A stretch of 64,000 nucleotides of DNA from Leptobrachium leishanense (Eukaryota > Chordata > Amphibia > Anura > Megophryidae): NCBI GenBank assembly GCA_009667805.1, contig CM019064.1:80144675-80208674 (forward strand), given 5' to 3'. Below are positions 49,276-60,622 of the stretch, piece by piece; the stretch's first letter is position 1; each line of letters begins with the position of its first letter. The notes below the pieces were generated by a model. That model made no database searches, was not told the DNA's origin, and worked only from the letters and a program-made list of their open reading frames with translations. Both the position numbers and the translations under genes were made by a program.

Positions 49276-49737
49276 TATGTGTCTCTTTGTACTTCTCTGG
49301 GTCTGCATCCTATCTTTTGTATGAGAATTTTCTTGTATTTAATCTTTCGCTTCATCCCACGTACTCGTGGCCAAATCGGAGGATTGGCTCCGTTTTGAAG
49401 ACAAAAAGGTACAAACCCTTCATCATGGAAACTCTCCCCTTTCATGTAGATGACAGGATTTCACTGACCTTAAAGTCATTTACATACTTAGCGATGGCAT
49501 TACTTTTTGTTTTAATACAAATGCTGGTAAATAGTCTGTGTATAGGTAACGTTGACAGTATGCTTTTCCCTAAAGTACGATTGCCACCTGAGGCTAATCC
49601 TGTCCATAAACAGCATCTGGTCCCCAAAGACTCGCTGCTATGGGCTTACTACAAAAACTACTAAAGCGTAAAGGCTGAGCTTTAAGGAACAAAGCTCATC
49701 TGTATTCTGGCAAGTGTTTCATTGGTATCCAGATTTA

Positions 49738-50159
49738 GGCTAGGGTCAGACGAACGCAGTATTAACGTGCGTTTAGCCGCACTTAATCATGGCCGTGCTA
49801 GCAGCAAATGACGTCAAATGCTGGTAACATACGAAGAACGGCCGCACGACAGTGCGGCCGCGCAACGCAAGTGGCAAACGAACGCATTTTTTCAAACGTC
49901 AAACCGCTAGTACTGATGTACAGAGTGTGCTGCGTCCGCATAGCGGCGTGTGTGCGTGATTAGGCGACGTCAGACGCTGCTCATGTCCGGCCAACATAGC
50001 GTCCAGACACCCAAAGTTTCCTGGTTTGGATCCGTAACAAATCACTGCCGTAATTGCGCATCGTATGACCGCTATCGCGTATTCTGTGAAAAAATACGTC
50101 CATTCATTCGGATGCACTTTGACGGTCGACGCGAAAAATGCATTCGTCTGACCCTAGCC
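49738..50159. mobile_element. PIF/Harbinger-like MITE H7 (subfamily I)
   Basis: This 422-bp element is flanked by TTA on both sides (49735-49737, 50160-50162). Ends GGCTAGGGTCAGACGAACGC and CGTCTGACCCTAGCC. The inner TTTCCTGGTTTGGATCC segment is shared with H9 only, marking a sub-lineage. Region 50160-50578 shows no gene. Confidence 0.88.
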
Positions 50160-50578
50160 TTAAATTGCCATTTGGATTTTTTTATTTTTCCTTGGATTCC
50201 CCTCATCATGACGCTGTACAGTTGGGCATCAGCCTTTTAGGCCGGGGGTTATACGAGTGTCCATAGCATTATGACTGCTCGACTAGGAGGACCACACGGT
50301 GTAATGTGTGTACTTGTTTTCGCACATTGCAACAGGAGAGCAGTTTTCCTCTAACGACCCGCTACAACAGACCTTGGACGGGTCTATAAAGCGTGATCCT
50401 CCATAGGGGGCTCGCACTCTGCACAATAGGGAGCTTAGCCCTACAAACAGATGTGGCCACGCTGACGTTCCCTCCATACACGTGTGCCCCCCAACCTTAG
50501 AGTCATCACAAGGTCTGACCCGAGGGGTTTAATATCTGGTATGGTAATGACTTTGTACAGTTGTGACATACCAACTAG

Positions 50579-50815
50579 GGATGAGCTGTTCAGGTTCGGA
50601 CGGTTCGGAGTTCGACCCGAACTTTGGCAGTTCTAAAGTTTGCGAAATTCGAACTTTTTGGGTCTGTTCGGTTCGAGTTCGAAAAAAAAAGAAATTTTGG
50701 AAAAAGTATAGAAAATGCTTAAAAAAATACTAAAAAAATCTAGAAATAAAGAGACTCTTTACTGCAGAATATTATAAGCAACGGTTTATTAGATATTGAA
50801 TTAAAAACTGATGTG
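50579..50815. repeat. GTTCGG-rich repeat sharing a module with element B
   Basis: It starts ACTAGGGATGAGCTGTTCAG with several GTTCGG/TTCGAAC motifs and ends with AATAAAGAGACTCTTTACTG and GGTTTATTAGATATTGAATT. This last ~70-bp module is also in B1 (about 53088-53155) and B2 (inverted). Ends and class unknown. Confidence 0.55.
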
Positions 50816-50991
50816 TACGTGGAAAGATTATCAACTCTAAATGACCTCTGTTCACAAACGGGCATAACACCAGGTGTTTTTAGTCTGGTAATCAATTTGA
50901 TACATTGTACACCATACTGAGGGTGGGGTGGTGTCTGCTTCTGATTGAGATTTGAGAATTAATTTCCCTAAAACATCCTAATATGCTGCAT

Positions 50992-52081
50992 TTATCCCTT
51001 TCGCTGCTGAGGCTTTTCACACCTCTGTGCTAAGGTCATTTTTACCGCTTTCGCTCATCATGATTAACCACGTTTTTGTAGCCATATTTTGATATATGAC
51101 CCAGACATATTATATATCGTTCTTTCCGGCAGACTTGGCAGATTCATAATATGTCATTATTATATGTATACGTTATGTCATGTCTGTATATTATAACAAA
51201 AATGCAATAAAACTTGAATTGTCAATAATTTATTATGTGTAAAGTGTTTTTTTTTTCACATTTTAACATGCGATCGTTTGCAGTTATATTTTGTATGGGG
51301 TGCGCTTGTTAAAAAAATTAGAAATGGGGTCTCGTTACATTTTGTTTGTTTAAAAAAGCAAAATTTTCCCCCAAACGCACCGCATACAAAAATCGTTAGT
51401 GCAGCATTATTGTTCACAGTATAATTGAAATGGGAACAATATTGCTGCATTAACAAAACAAAAAAAATATATTTTTTTTAAAAACATTTTTCATGCTCAT
51501 GTTTGGTATCCTTGGAAAGGCCATGCTCTGGCCGATCCAACGATATCAAACATTAACCCCTAGCTGCCACGGATCGGGAGATAGGGGGCTCCAATGAACC
51601 CCCTATCTCCATCATTGGTGGCAGCTAGGGGTTAACTCCAGGACTGGCGTCATCGTGCTATGCACGATGACGCCAGTCCTCAGGGGGAGTTCCTGGAGGC
51701 TTGGCCGACATCCAAGATGTCGGCCAGCTCCAGGAGAAGATCACGATCCGGTGCTTTTCAGCGCCGATTTCGTGATCCGGCTCCCCATGGGGTTAATCAC
51801 AGCCACCGTTTGGAAGGGCAGGCTGTGCCCTTCCAAACGGTGCCTGGATTAACCCTCTGCCCCCCGGCGATCGCTTCCTCCGCACATGCGGGGGGGGGGG
51901 GCGCCTGAATTAGATGTCATTGCGCCGCCGTGATGACATCTAATTGCTCCGCGGGGTCCCGGAGTGCTGGGCTGACATCCAGAATCCGGCGGATTGCTGC
52001 CTCCTGTGCATGGACGCGCTCAGCGCGTCCAGCCAAGTGGTTCTCCTGTGCTGAGCGCGTCCATAGCAGCCAAGTGGTTAA
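50992..52081. mobile_element. TTAA-type non-autonomous DNA transposon with a hairpin chain
   Basis: The left end TTATCCCTTTCGCTGCTGAGG and the right end, read inward, TTAACCACTTGGCTGCTATGG, are imperfect terminal inverted repeats with TTAT/TTAA at the edges, as for TTAA-targeting families (piggyBac or Kolobok type). The left 560 bp are AT-rich; the right 530 bp are GC-rich and carry at least seven back-to-back hairpins. No transposase is encoded. A decayed relative is at 7350-7870. Confidence 0.65.
51553..52062. repeat. Chain of seven hairpins
   Basis: Inverted arms, in order: 51553-51570/51619-51636, 51641-51658/51662-51679 (18 bp perfect, 3-base loop), 51702-51712/51716-51726, about 51739-51754/51759-51778 (imperfect), 51804-51820/51826-51842 (17 bp perfect, 5-base loop), 51908-51920/51933-51945, and 52012-52020/52022-52030. 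The last arm also pairs with 52050-52062. Arm sequences are unrelated to each other. Confidence 0.88.
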
Positions 52082-52115
52082 CTGGTGTTTGAAAAAAATT
52101 CAAAATAACATCTAA

Positions 52116-52524
52116 GGCTAGGGTCAGATGAGCGCATTTTGTACGGACTGTGCGTCCGTGCATACTTACTGACTGACAACAAGGTAGTGGCCAAACAGTC
52201 CGTTTTTTTCACTGACGTATTTTTTGACTGTAGCAGGGAAAATAAATAAAAATGAAAAAACATTCTGTCCGTCAAAAATGCAGTCCATCTGACCTCGTTT
52301 CATCACTCACAAAGCTACACGGACGTTGCGCACTCCGCACGTCCGTTCTAGCAGTATTACGTTCTTGCCTAACCTGCGTCCGTTTGCTGCGTCCGCCATG
52401 CATCCGCACTTCCGTGCGGACGTACTTCGTGTGTGGGGCTCCATTGGTCAGAATGCTATGCTGCCACGGACGTACAAACGTGCGGCAACACGGACGTGAT
52501 AACTGCGCTCGTCTGACCCCAGCC
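52116..52524. mobile_element. PIF/Harbinger-like MITE H8 (subfamily II)
   Basis: This 409-bp copy has ends GGCTAGGGTCAGATGAGCGC and CGTCTGACCCCAGCC. Triplets TAA (left) and TTA (right) flank it. It lies just right of the TTAA-type element. Confidence 0.86.
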
Positions 52525-52565
52525 TTAAGCAATGTTATTTTTCACCTCAGGATTAAACATTCACA

Positions 52566-53470
52566 CAGGGTTATCCAAAGAGATTCGAAAAGTCACCGCA
52601 CGTTCGGTGACTTTTCGTTCTCTTCAATTCGGTTCCTTTTGCCGATTGCATTTCGGTGACCCTGCGGTGTATTCAGCAAAGAGCACAGGGTCCCCGAATT
52701 GCAGGGAAAAGCTGCCGAACACCTGACGAAAACTAACCGAATGCACTATGAAAACAAGCAAAAACATCTGGATTAACCTTCGAAGAGGAGCCGAACAGGA
52801 GCCGAAAAGGAGCCGAATCACACAGAGCCGAAGCAGCTGTGACGTAGAGGAGGCAGTGAATAAATTAGAAAAACCATTTGTATGAATCTGGGAAAATGAA
52901 ACGCTGTTTGCAAAGAAACTACTGAGCGAAAATGTCTGAAATTTTCACAGGAGGTCCAGGGAATGATAATAAAGAGGGCTGTTACAAAAAAAATAAGCAA
53001 ACTGAAAAAAAAAAAAAAAAAAAAAATCGGACTTTTAATTTTTTTTTAAAAAATTCAGAAAAATGCTTAAAGTATCCTAAAAAATCTATAAATAAAGAGA
53101 CTTTTTGCTGCAGAATTTTATAATGAACGGTTTATTAGATATTGAATTAAAACGGGAATATTTTTAACATTGAAGTCTATGGGATTCTCCTGAATAAATT
53201 TGCCGAATTAAACCACCGAATGGCAGGGCATTAGGGGAACCTTTCACTGCTGGTTTGTGTTCTCTGAATAGCCGAAGCAGTGCTTTTTGATGGGGATTTC
53301 ACTGCCCTCGAACAGGCACCGAACAGGCACCGTATGTGCAGGCAATTCGACAGGATTTGGCGAATTGCCTGCTCTCTGGATAGCCGAATGGCCAGGAAAG
53401 GTAACCGAACCCTGATTTTCAGCATTCGGTTACCTTTCTCAAGCAATTCGAATCTCTTTGGATAACCCTG
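52566..53470 (+). mobile_element. Element B, copy 1
   Basis: This 905-bp non-coding element has ends CAGGGTTATCCAAAGAGATT and CGAATCTCTTTGGATAACCCTG. ACA occurs at 52563-52565 and 53471-53473; the second copy overlaps the first bases of a family A MITE, so B1 inserted at that MITE's very tip. It carries multiple TTCGG-type motifs and a long A-run near 53008-53028. Confidence 0.85.
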
Positions 53471-53471
53471 A

Positions 53472-54558
53472 CAGGGTTATTCAGAGAGCGGTGAAAAGCA
53501 GGAGAATAACTAGAGAAGTGAAAATTCTGACAGGGTTATCCAAAGAGATCCGAATTGCTTGAGAAAGGTAACCGAACGCTGAAAATCAGCGTTCGGTTAC
53601 CTTTCCTGGCCATTCGGCTATCCAGAGAGCAGGCAATTCGCCAAATCCTGGCGAATTGTCTGCACATACGGTGCCTGTTCGGTCCCTGTTCGAGGGCAGT
53701 GAAATCCCCATAGAGAAGCACTGCTTCGGCTATTCAGAGAACACAAACCAGCAGTGAAAGGTTCCCCTAATGCCCTGCCATTCGGTGGTTTAATTCGGCA
53801 AATTTATTCAGGAGAATCCCATAGACTTCAATGTTAAAAATATTCCCGTTTTAATTCAATATCTAATAAACCGTTCATTATAAAATTCTGCAGCAAAAAG
53901 TCTCTTTATTTATAGATTTTTTAGGATACTTTAAGCATTTTTCTTTTTTTTTTTATTTTTATTAAAAGTCCGATTTTTTTTTTTTTTTTTTTTTTTCAGT
54001 TTACTTATTTTTTTGTAACAGCCCTCTTTATTATCATTCCCTGGACCTCCTGTGAAAATTTCAGACATTTTCGCTCAGTAGTTTCTTTGCAAACAGCGTT
54101 TCTTTTTCCCAGATTCATACAAATGGTTTTTCTAATTTATTCACTGCCTCCTCTACGTCACAGCTGCTTCGGCTCTGTGTGATTCGGCTCATGTTCGGCT
54201 CGTGTTCGGCTCCTGTTCGTCTTTTTCAAAGGTTAATCCAGATGTTTTTGCTTGTTTTCAGTGTGCATTCGGTTAGTTTTCGGTGGGTGTGCGGCAGCCT
54301 TTCCCTGCAATTCGGGGACCCTGTGGTGTTTGCTGAATACACCGCAGGGTCACCGAAATGCAATCGGCAAAAGGAACCGAATTGAAGAGAACGAAAAGTC
54401 ACCGAACGTGCGGTGACTTTTCGAATCTCTTTGGATAACCCTGTAGGTCAAAATAGCCAAACCAGAAAAATTCTCCCATTTAACTCACTTTCCAAATTGG
54501 CTATTTGGTCTAGATTGTTCTCTTCTCCTGCCAGTTCTCCTGGCTTTCACCTCTCTCT
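53472..54558. mobile_element. Foldback MITE, family A copy 4, split by element B
   Basis: The left part (53472-53530) ends GAAAATTCT and the right part resumes at 54444 with TAGGTCAAAATAGCC, exactly the order in intact copies (6530-6550). The MITE is therefore the older element and B2 went into it. The right terminus (GAATAACCCTG) is missing where the next family A copy starts. Confidence 0.85.
53531..54443 (-). mobile_element. Element B, copy 2 (inverted relative to copy 1)
   Basis: This 913-bp element is of the same family as 52566-53470, in opposite orientation, nearly collinear over the full length. The right flank is TAG; the left is TGA where TAG is expected from the intact MITE sequence, so a 3-bp duplication with one later change is likely. 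B1 and B2 form a ~1.9-kb inverted pair. Confidence 0.85.
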
Positions 54559-55105
54559 CAGGGTTGTTCAGAGAAAGGTGAAAACCAGGAGAATGGCAGG
54601 AAAAGAGAACAATCTGGACCAAATAGCCGATTTGGAAAGTGAGATAAGGCTAGGGTCAGACTAACGCATTTTTCACAGCGACCGTCAGAAAGTGCGTCCG
54701 AACGCATTGCCGTATTTTTTCACAGAATGCGCGAAAACAGTCATACGGTGCGCATTTTTGTGCGTGATTTTTTACGGATCCAAACCAGGAAACTTTGGGT
54801 GTCTGGACGTTATGTTGGCCGGACATGAGCAGCGTCTGACGTCTCCTAATCACGCACACACGCCGCTAGTGGACGCAGCGCACTCTGTACGTCCGTACTA
54901 GCGGTTCTGCATTCTCGAAAAAATGCGTTCATTTTCCACTTGCGTTGTGTAGCTGGACTTTCATGCGACCGTACTTCGTATATTGGCCGTCATTGCCCGT
55001 CATTTGCAGCTAGTGCGGCCGTGATTAAGTGCGCCTAAACGCGTGTTAAAAATTCGCTAGTCTGACCCTAGCCTAAATGGGAGAATTTTTCTGGTTTGGC
55101 TATTT
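54559..55105. mobile_element. Foldback MITE, family A copy 5, split by Harbinger-like H9
   Basis: Left part 54559-54647 (CAGGGTTGTTCAGAGAAAGG ... GGAAAGTGAGATAA); right part 55074-55105 (TAAATGGGAGAATTTTTCTGG ...). Together they match the intact order GTGAGATAAATGGGAG seen at 7226-7240. The second half of the MITE is then lost. Confidence 0.85.
54648..55073. mobile_element. PIF/Harbinger-like MITE H9 (subfamily I)
   Basis: This 426-bp element has ends GGCTAGGGTCAGACTAACGC and GTCTGACCCTAGCC. TAA flanks it on both sides (54645-54647, 55074-55076). The empty site GAGATAAATGGG is known from other copies of the host MITE, so the 3-bp TAA duplication is directly demonstrated. Confidence 0.93.
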
Positions 55106-56668
55106 TTTGGTGCTGGTATTGGCATCAGGGCACCATAGAGCCAAGTGCAAACCCTACATGTCAGAGATGAGAGACTGCAAGCTACGTGTTCCAATGTACC
55201 ATTTGCTTATGCCAGAGGATTCGGGCTCCCAATCCTATTTCTAAAGCAAAGGTGCAGAGGGTGGCATGATTCTGTGTTTTTCGTGAATATCTGCTTGAGG
55301 CAGGAATAGCACGCTACAATGGAATATCCTGCTGTATATGAGGATGGGGCCCAACATTTAATTTTCCTCAATCTCTTGTCCGTCAACTGCTCCACTGATC
55401 TATACATTTTTCCACTTTGCATTTTTGTAAAACATTCCTCAGGAAAGATTTTTTTTTGTGTATTTTGTTAAATGGACACTGCCACTTGCATAAGCTGTAA
55501 CTAGTTATACTTGTGCATCTCAAACAAGCACATGCGGGTTATCTCCCTACCATTGTGGTTTTCCAATGAGGCAACAATTACAAAAGGTTTTTATTCTGTG
55601 GCTTCTCTAAACATTCTCTCCTGTATATTAGATAAGGCTTCAGGGGGTATATTGAGATGTCCAGGCTACTCAATGAGACCGTAAAGCCTTAATCTAACCC
55701 ATGGTGATGCTCAATGTATTCAAAGGGCAAGTGATGTAAGGGGGGGGGGCAGTTTACAACACCCAGTAACAGTAAAATATTAACTAAACCAAAAGAGTAA
55801 AAAACAGCAACTAGATTGTTGAATCACACGGCACTGCTCAAGTAATTATAGCAAGAATTTGAGATTCTGTTGCTGGTTAATTAGTTGATCATGATCAGAA
55901 AGCAATTTTTATGGATAAAGTCTGTAAATGGGCCAAAACTACATGTACAAACAGTAGTGGCTCCAGCGTGGGAGATTTATTTAACCCGGGATCTTGGCAT
56001 TAAATCAAGCCCCTAGTTAAATTTATTGGCCTTTTTTTTTTTCCCCTCAATCTGCTTATTTGAGACCATTTGGCCAGAGCAGAATTCCAAAAGACCTCTG
56101 TACCACATATTAAAATGCACAAGTCTGTTTACTGTCCTCTAACATGCATTTCCCTACATGATGAAACCTTATTCTATGTCTGTACTGGGTGTGGGTGGCT
56201 TGCTATCCATGACCTGACAAAAAAAATCCAGATATCCAGAGGCTCCTAAGTTCCTGAATGATTATACAGAAGTCTCGCCGGCTTATAAATATTTAAGGGC
56301 TTTTGAGTCGCTAAGTTTTATAACTAGGACAATGTTTAGCATCTAAATGTATCCCCTGTAGCCCTTCCCTTGTCAAACCGGTCCACATAGAAACTGTAAC
56401 CTGCAGATCACAAAACCTAGATCTGCTTGTGTGCCCGATTTAACTCCTAAAATGAATCATCCCTGGGTTTTAAACCCCTAATGACTGACAAGGCATTCAT
56501 GTTATTTAAGGAGTGTACACAGATATCGGAGTTTCCTAGTATATTTAATACACAGAAAACAAATAGTGCTGTGTCTATCTCAACCGTTAAATGGTTGGCT
56601 CAGGTTTTAAGAAGTCTGTCTAATAAAGAATTTCTGATCAAAAGCAGACTTTCTTCAACCTTCTAATT
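55106..56668. other. No gene recognised
   Basis: This is AT-rich, presumably intronic, DNA. I see a G9 tract near 55741 and short ORFs without resemblance to known proteins. Confidence 0.6.
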
Positions 56669-56676
56669 CTTTATGG

Positions 56677-56796
56677 CAGTGGTGTCCAACCTTGGCGCTC
56701 CAACTACATCCCATGAGGTTCTGCCGCTCCTCAGGTCAGAGAATCATGGGACATCAGGTTTCAAAACCTCTGGAGGGCCAAGGTGGGACACCACTG
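56677..56796. mobile_element. Short hAT-like MITE with an intact 8-bp duplication
   Basis: Inverted ends CAGTGGTGTCCAACCTTGGC and GCCAAGGTGGGACACCACTG enclose 120 bp. CTTTATGG is present at 56669-56676 and 56797-56804. An 8-bp duplication and CAGTGG ends are diagnostic of hAT elements. Confidence 0.92.
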
Positions 56797-56804
56797 CTTT
56801 ATGG

Positions 56805-59219
56805 TAAAAATGCAATTTAGAGACAGGATTGTTAAAGCACAAACTGTGCCTGGGAATGGACCTGGCCGACGCCAACACGCATCCTTCCATATGGGAAATA
56901 ATTGCGTGAAGACCAACAATTAAACATTGGCGTACTCTAAACCTGCTTTGCTTCACTTGATAGTCTGTTTCCGTATGAATATGCTGACTGGCCTATGCCT
57001 GTTGAACAACTGAGCAGCTTCTCTGCTATCCTGTGGGTCAACTGACAGAGCCATCCTACAATCAATGACTGTACACAAGCTGGCAATGCCACCTGCAGGT
57101 CTCCATCCCTCAGATGTGACTGCCCTACTGGGAGATGCAAAGCATGGGGTGGGCAAAGATCAGCCACCTCATGCCCTGTCTATAATAACAGCTTTGAGTG
57201 GTAGTTTGTGTGCATTATGAAAAATATGGTAGTGTGGAATGGGATCTTAATGCAGGGGGTGGTAAACCATGAAACTACTGCAGGCTCAGTGGCTTCCGGT
57301 GGCTGACGTTCCAGGTGAACAATTGGGAGCTGTCTGGGAAAACGTAGAATTTTGTGGCCACCCTGTCCTTTTATTGAAGCTCCTACGTGTACCGTATATT
57401 AGACTGATTCAATAATCTTCTTGTTCACACACACACACACACAGCAATCCATAGGCACCATATGTATTGGGAAATCATATCTGCAATGTTTCAGTAAACT
57501 TATTATTCCATTTAATGCCTGCATGCGTTGCTGGAGCCGTATAGCTAAATGTGGCGTGAAGACTTAAATCAGCCCATTATTCACTAATGGAATTGAATGT
57601 TCGAGCTGAAAGTGCACCCAGGCCAAATCAATCCGTAGTCCAGCAAAGTTCATTGGACGGCTCAGCAGTTCTGTAAGGCGCGTGAATAGGCTGTGTAGAT
57701 TTACTTAGCGGAGCGAAGGTCGCCTCCTGGAGTGCTGAGACGCGATTTCTGGACAGATTAAGGATAGCAGGCATGCACTGCAGATGCGATCAGAGTCCTT
57801 CTTTCATATCTTGTTTTTTATGCTACATCTACTTTATTTCTTGCCTCTGCCAGCAGGTTTTACAAGAAATTACAGCCAAGGCATTTCCTGAATAAATTAC
57901 CAGATTGCTAAACTTGGAAATCTCCTTAACCTTTGTCCCAGTGGTAACGTCAGCTGCTAATGAAATAAATGAGGTGTGGCAGAGGGCTTACAGAGAGGTA
58001 AAGGCTTGTGGAACATGAATCAAGATTTTTTTTTGTCTTATGCCTATGTTTAAAAAGTTAACTTAAAGCATAGCAGCTGTCATTGCGGTCTGTACCAGAC
58101 TTGTAGTAAATCAATACGTGACATTTAATGTGGACAACAGAGGTGCTCATGGCTTACAAAAGATCTACTGAAGTGAAATATTACTATTAAAAGGACAAAT
58201 CGCCCGAATCTCACGTTAAGTAACACCATCCCTTTCTGTGCAATCTTGTCAGCACAGTATCTGGCGCTCGACTGCTGAGCCAATGATTTAAATGTCTAAC
58301 ATATGGGAGATGGAGTCTCTTAAATGGACATTTTCCACCATGACCAAGTGCAAAACCTAAGCACACACAACACTCCGTACTGAGGGAGCATCTCCACTTC
58401 TCACCTGCAAAGCTGTCAATCAGCTCTCGCTGCGTAACCTTTTGCAGCTTGGGAGGAAACTGCAGTATTTTATACATGCCACTTGTGACGCGAGTCACTT
58501 TGAAATTAGGGTACATGGACCTAGAGAGGCATTTGGGAGGCACAGGCCTGATCTGTATTTACCAGCCCCGTGTTGGCATCACCCTGTACCTAAAACTCTA
58601 GGTGCAAGGTGCTTGTGTCTGTGCTACGCATGAATACTGTTGTCTAGGCTTGTTAGTGTGTGGGTCACTTTAACCCTTTCCAACTGTCTAGAATGTTTAC
58701 ATCTGTTAAATGTTGGCGTGATCTGTCGTTTGGCAAACACTAATGTGTAATTTGAGTAGTCTGTTTAAAATCACAATCTAATGGTCTGGGTTATGGTTGT
58801 GCAATGTCTTGGTGACCAGAGTTGATCCCATGATCTGTCCCTGACCTAATTGGGTCAGACACCCGGCAGTGATTCCCGATGAAGTGCAGTAAGATGCTGG
58901 TGTAACTTCCATTGGCTACTAGGCCCTGCCTGGCGCCATATATATTGAGCTCATTTAAAGGCTGAGTCGCTGGCTGACTCAAGATCTGTGTGCTACCTCA
59001 TTTCTGGGGAATGCCATCATCATGCTTTCAGTGTGCCGTTCTTGCACTTCGGCTAAGGGCTGGAGAAAGGCACGAAACTCAAGGGGGTCCAGCAAGTGCG
59101 TGACATTGACAGATGTGACCCAGTCGGGTACAGAGCTCTACACCACACAACCTAAAAATGGGTTGAACAAGAATGACCCCTACAATCCTGTTCCTTTGCC
59201 ATATTGTGTTCTTTTTTAA
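56805..59219. other. No gene recognised
   Basis: It contains a (CA)n tract at about 57427-57442 and short non-homologous ORFs. The minus-strand ORF at 58211-58543 was examined as a possible missing slc43a2 exon and did not fit. Confidence 0.6.
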
Positions 59220-59395
59220 AGCAGGGTTTCCCAAACCTGTCCTTGGGACCCTCAACCAGGCCAGATTTTGCAGATCACCTTGGGGAAACGCAGACTGAAT
59301 CCTGCAATCACCGAGCAGCAAATCCTGTCACCTGCGCTGTGCTTCAGATATCGGGCGAGGCAGAGGGGCCTGAGAACAGGTTTGGGAAGCACGGC
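59220..59395. mobile_element. hAT-like MITE
   Basis: The ends are CAGGGTTTCCCAAACCTGTCC and GAACAGGTTTGGGAAGCACGG. TTTAAAG-like text on the left and CTTTAAAC on the right may be a decayed 8-bp duplication. Inverted fragments of the same family lie at 16516-16615 and 21703-21830. Confidence 0.7.
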
Positions 59396-59630
59396 TTTAA
59401 ACTAATGAAATTGCTTGTGAATAAATCTACACACTGCTCGGGCCTTGTTTTTGGCCATATCAAAGCTCCTACCTACATGAGGTGAATTTTAAAAGGCCAT
59501 GGGTCTGGTTGAGCAGATGAGAGGGACGTGCTAAGGATCTAATAGAAAAATGACAGTTCTCCATAATGGTTTCCCATTGCCATCTGTTACAGGTGAGCCA
59601 ATATGTTAGCTGCTCCCCGATACTAGAAAT

Positions 59631-60614
59631 TAGGGTTGCACCGATACCGATACTAGTATCGATATCGGTGCCGATACCGGGTACTGCAGGAGTACTTGGT
59701 ACTCGTGCAGTACCCCGATATTTTTTTCCGATACCGGAAGCCGGCATTGAGCCGGCTTGCCGGCATCCTAGGGGCTTGGGCGGCTGTCCGAATGCTCTAT
59801 CGGCATTCGGACAGGCCCTGCAGCTGCTCACCCCACTTTGTTTATACTTACCTTCCTTTAGCGACGCCGGGAAAGTCTTTGTGCGCGCGCGCGCTTGCTC
59901 TCCTTGGAAGGTCCCCAGCTGCGACCACGTGGGACCATGTGATCGGGCTGGGGTCCTTCCAACGAGCGCACGCGGGGAAACTTCCCCGGCGTCGCTAAAG
60001 GAAGGTAAGTATAAACAAAGTGGGGTGAGCAGCTGCAGGGCCTGTCCGAATGCCGATAGAGCAGTCAGACAGGCCCTGCAGCTGCTCACTTTGTTTATAC
60101 TTACCTTCCTTTAGCGACACCGGGAAAGTATCCGCGCGTGCGCTTGTTGGAAGGACCCCAGCCGCGATCCCATGGTCCCGGCTGGGGACCTTCCAAGGAG
60201 AGCGCGCGCGAAGACTTTCCCGGCGTCACTAAAGGAAGGTAAGTATGAGCGGAGAGTGAGCTGGGGGGCAATATCCATGAGATGGGGGGCATTATCCATG
60301 AGCTGGGGGGGCATTATCCATGAGCTGGGGGGGCATTTCCATGAGCTGGGGGGCAATATCCATGAGCTGGGGGGCAATATCCATGAGCTGGGGGGCAGTA
60401 GCCATGAGCTGGGGGGCAGTATCCATGATCTGGGGGGCAGTATCCATGATCTGGGGGGCAGTATCCATGAGCTGGGGGGCATATCCATGAGGTCTGTTCT
60501 TATTGGAAAGCGGTCACATGACATAAGATAAAAGTATCGGTACTCGGTATCGGTGAGTACTTGAACAAAAGTATATGTACTCGGTCTTAAAAAAGTGGTA
60601 TCGGTGCATCCCTA
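59631..60614. mobile_element. 984-bp non-autonomous hAT element
   Basis: Ends TAGGGTTGCACCGATACC and GGTATCGGTGCATCCCTA are inverted repeats. CTAGAAAT flanks both sides exactly (59623-59630, 60615-60622), the 8-bp duplication of hAT. Inside, a ~110-bp segment (GGCCCTGCAGCTGCTCAC ... TTCCTTTAGCGACG) occurs three times, one copy inverted, followed by a minisatellite. Long ORFs across it come from the repeats and do not encode a transposase. Confidence 0.93.
60257..60495. repeat. About 11-copy 21-24-bp minisatellite in the hAT element
   Basis: Units are of the form GAGCTGGGGGGCAATATCCAT with small variants (AGTAG, CATTA). It lies in the right third of the hAT-like element. Confidence 0.93.
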
Positions 60615-60622
60615 CTAGAAAT

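Noticed and set aside
58211..58543. 110-residue minus-strand ORF as the missing slc43a2 first coding exon
   Set aside because: It has no hydrophobic span of the expected type and no resemblance to the LAT4 N-terminus.
59469..60114. ORFs of 206 and 182 residues on opposite strands
   Set aside because: They arise from internal repeats of the 984-bp hAT-like element; no transposase motifs are present.
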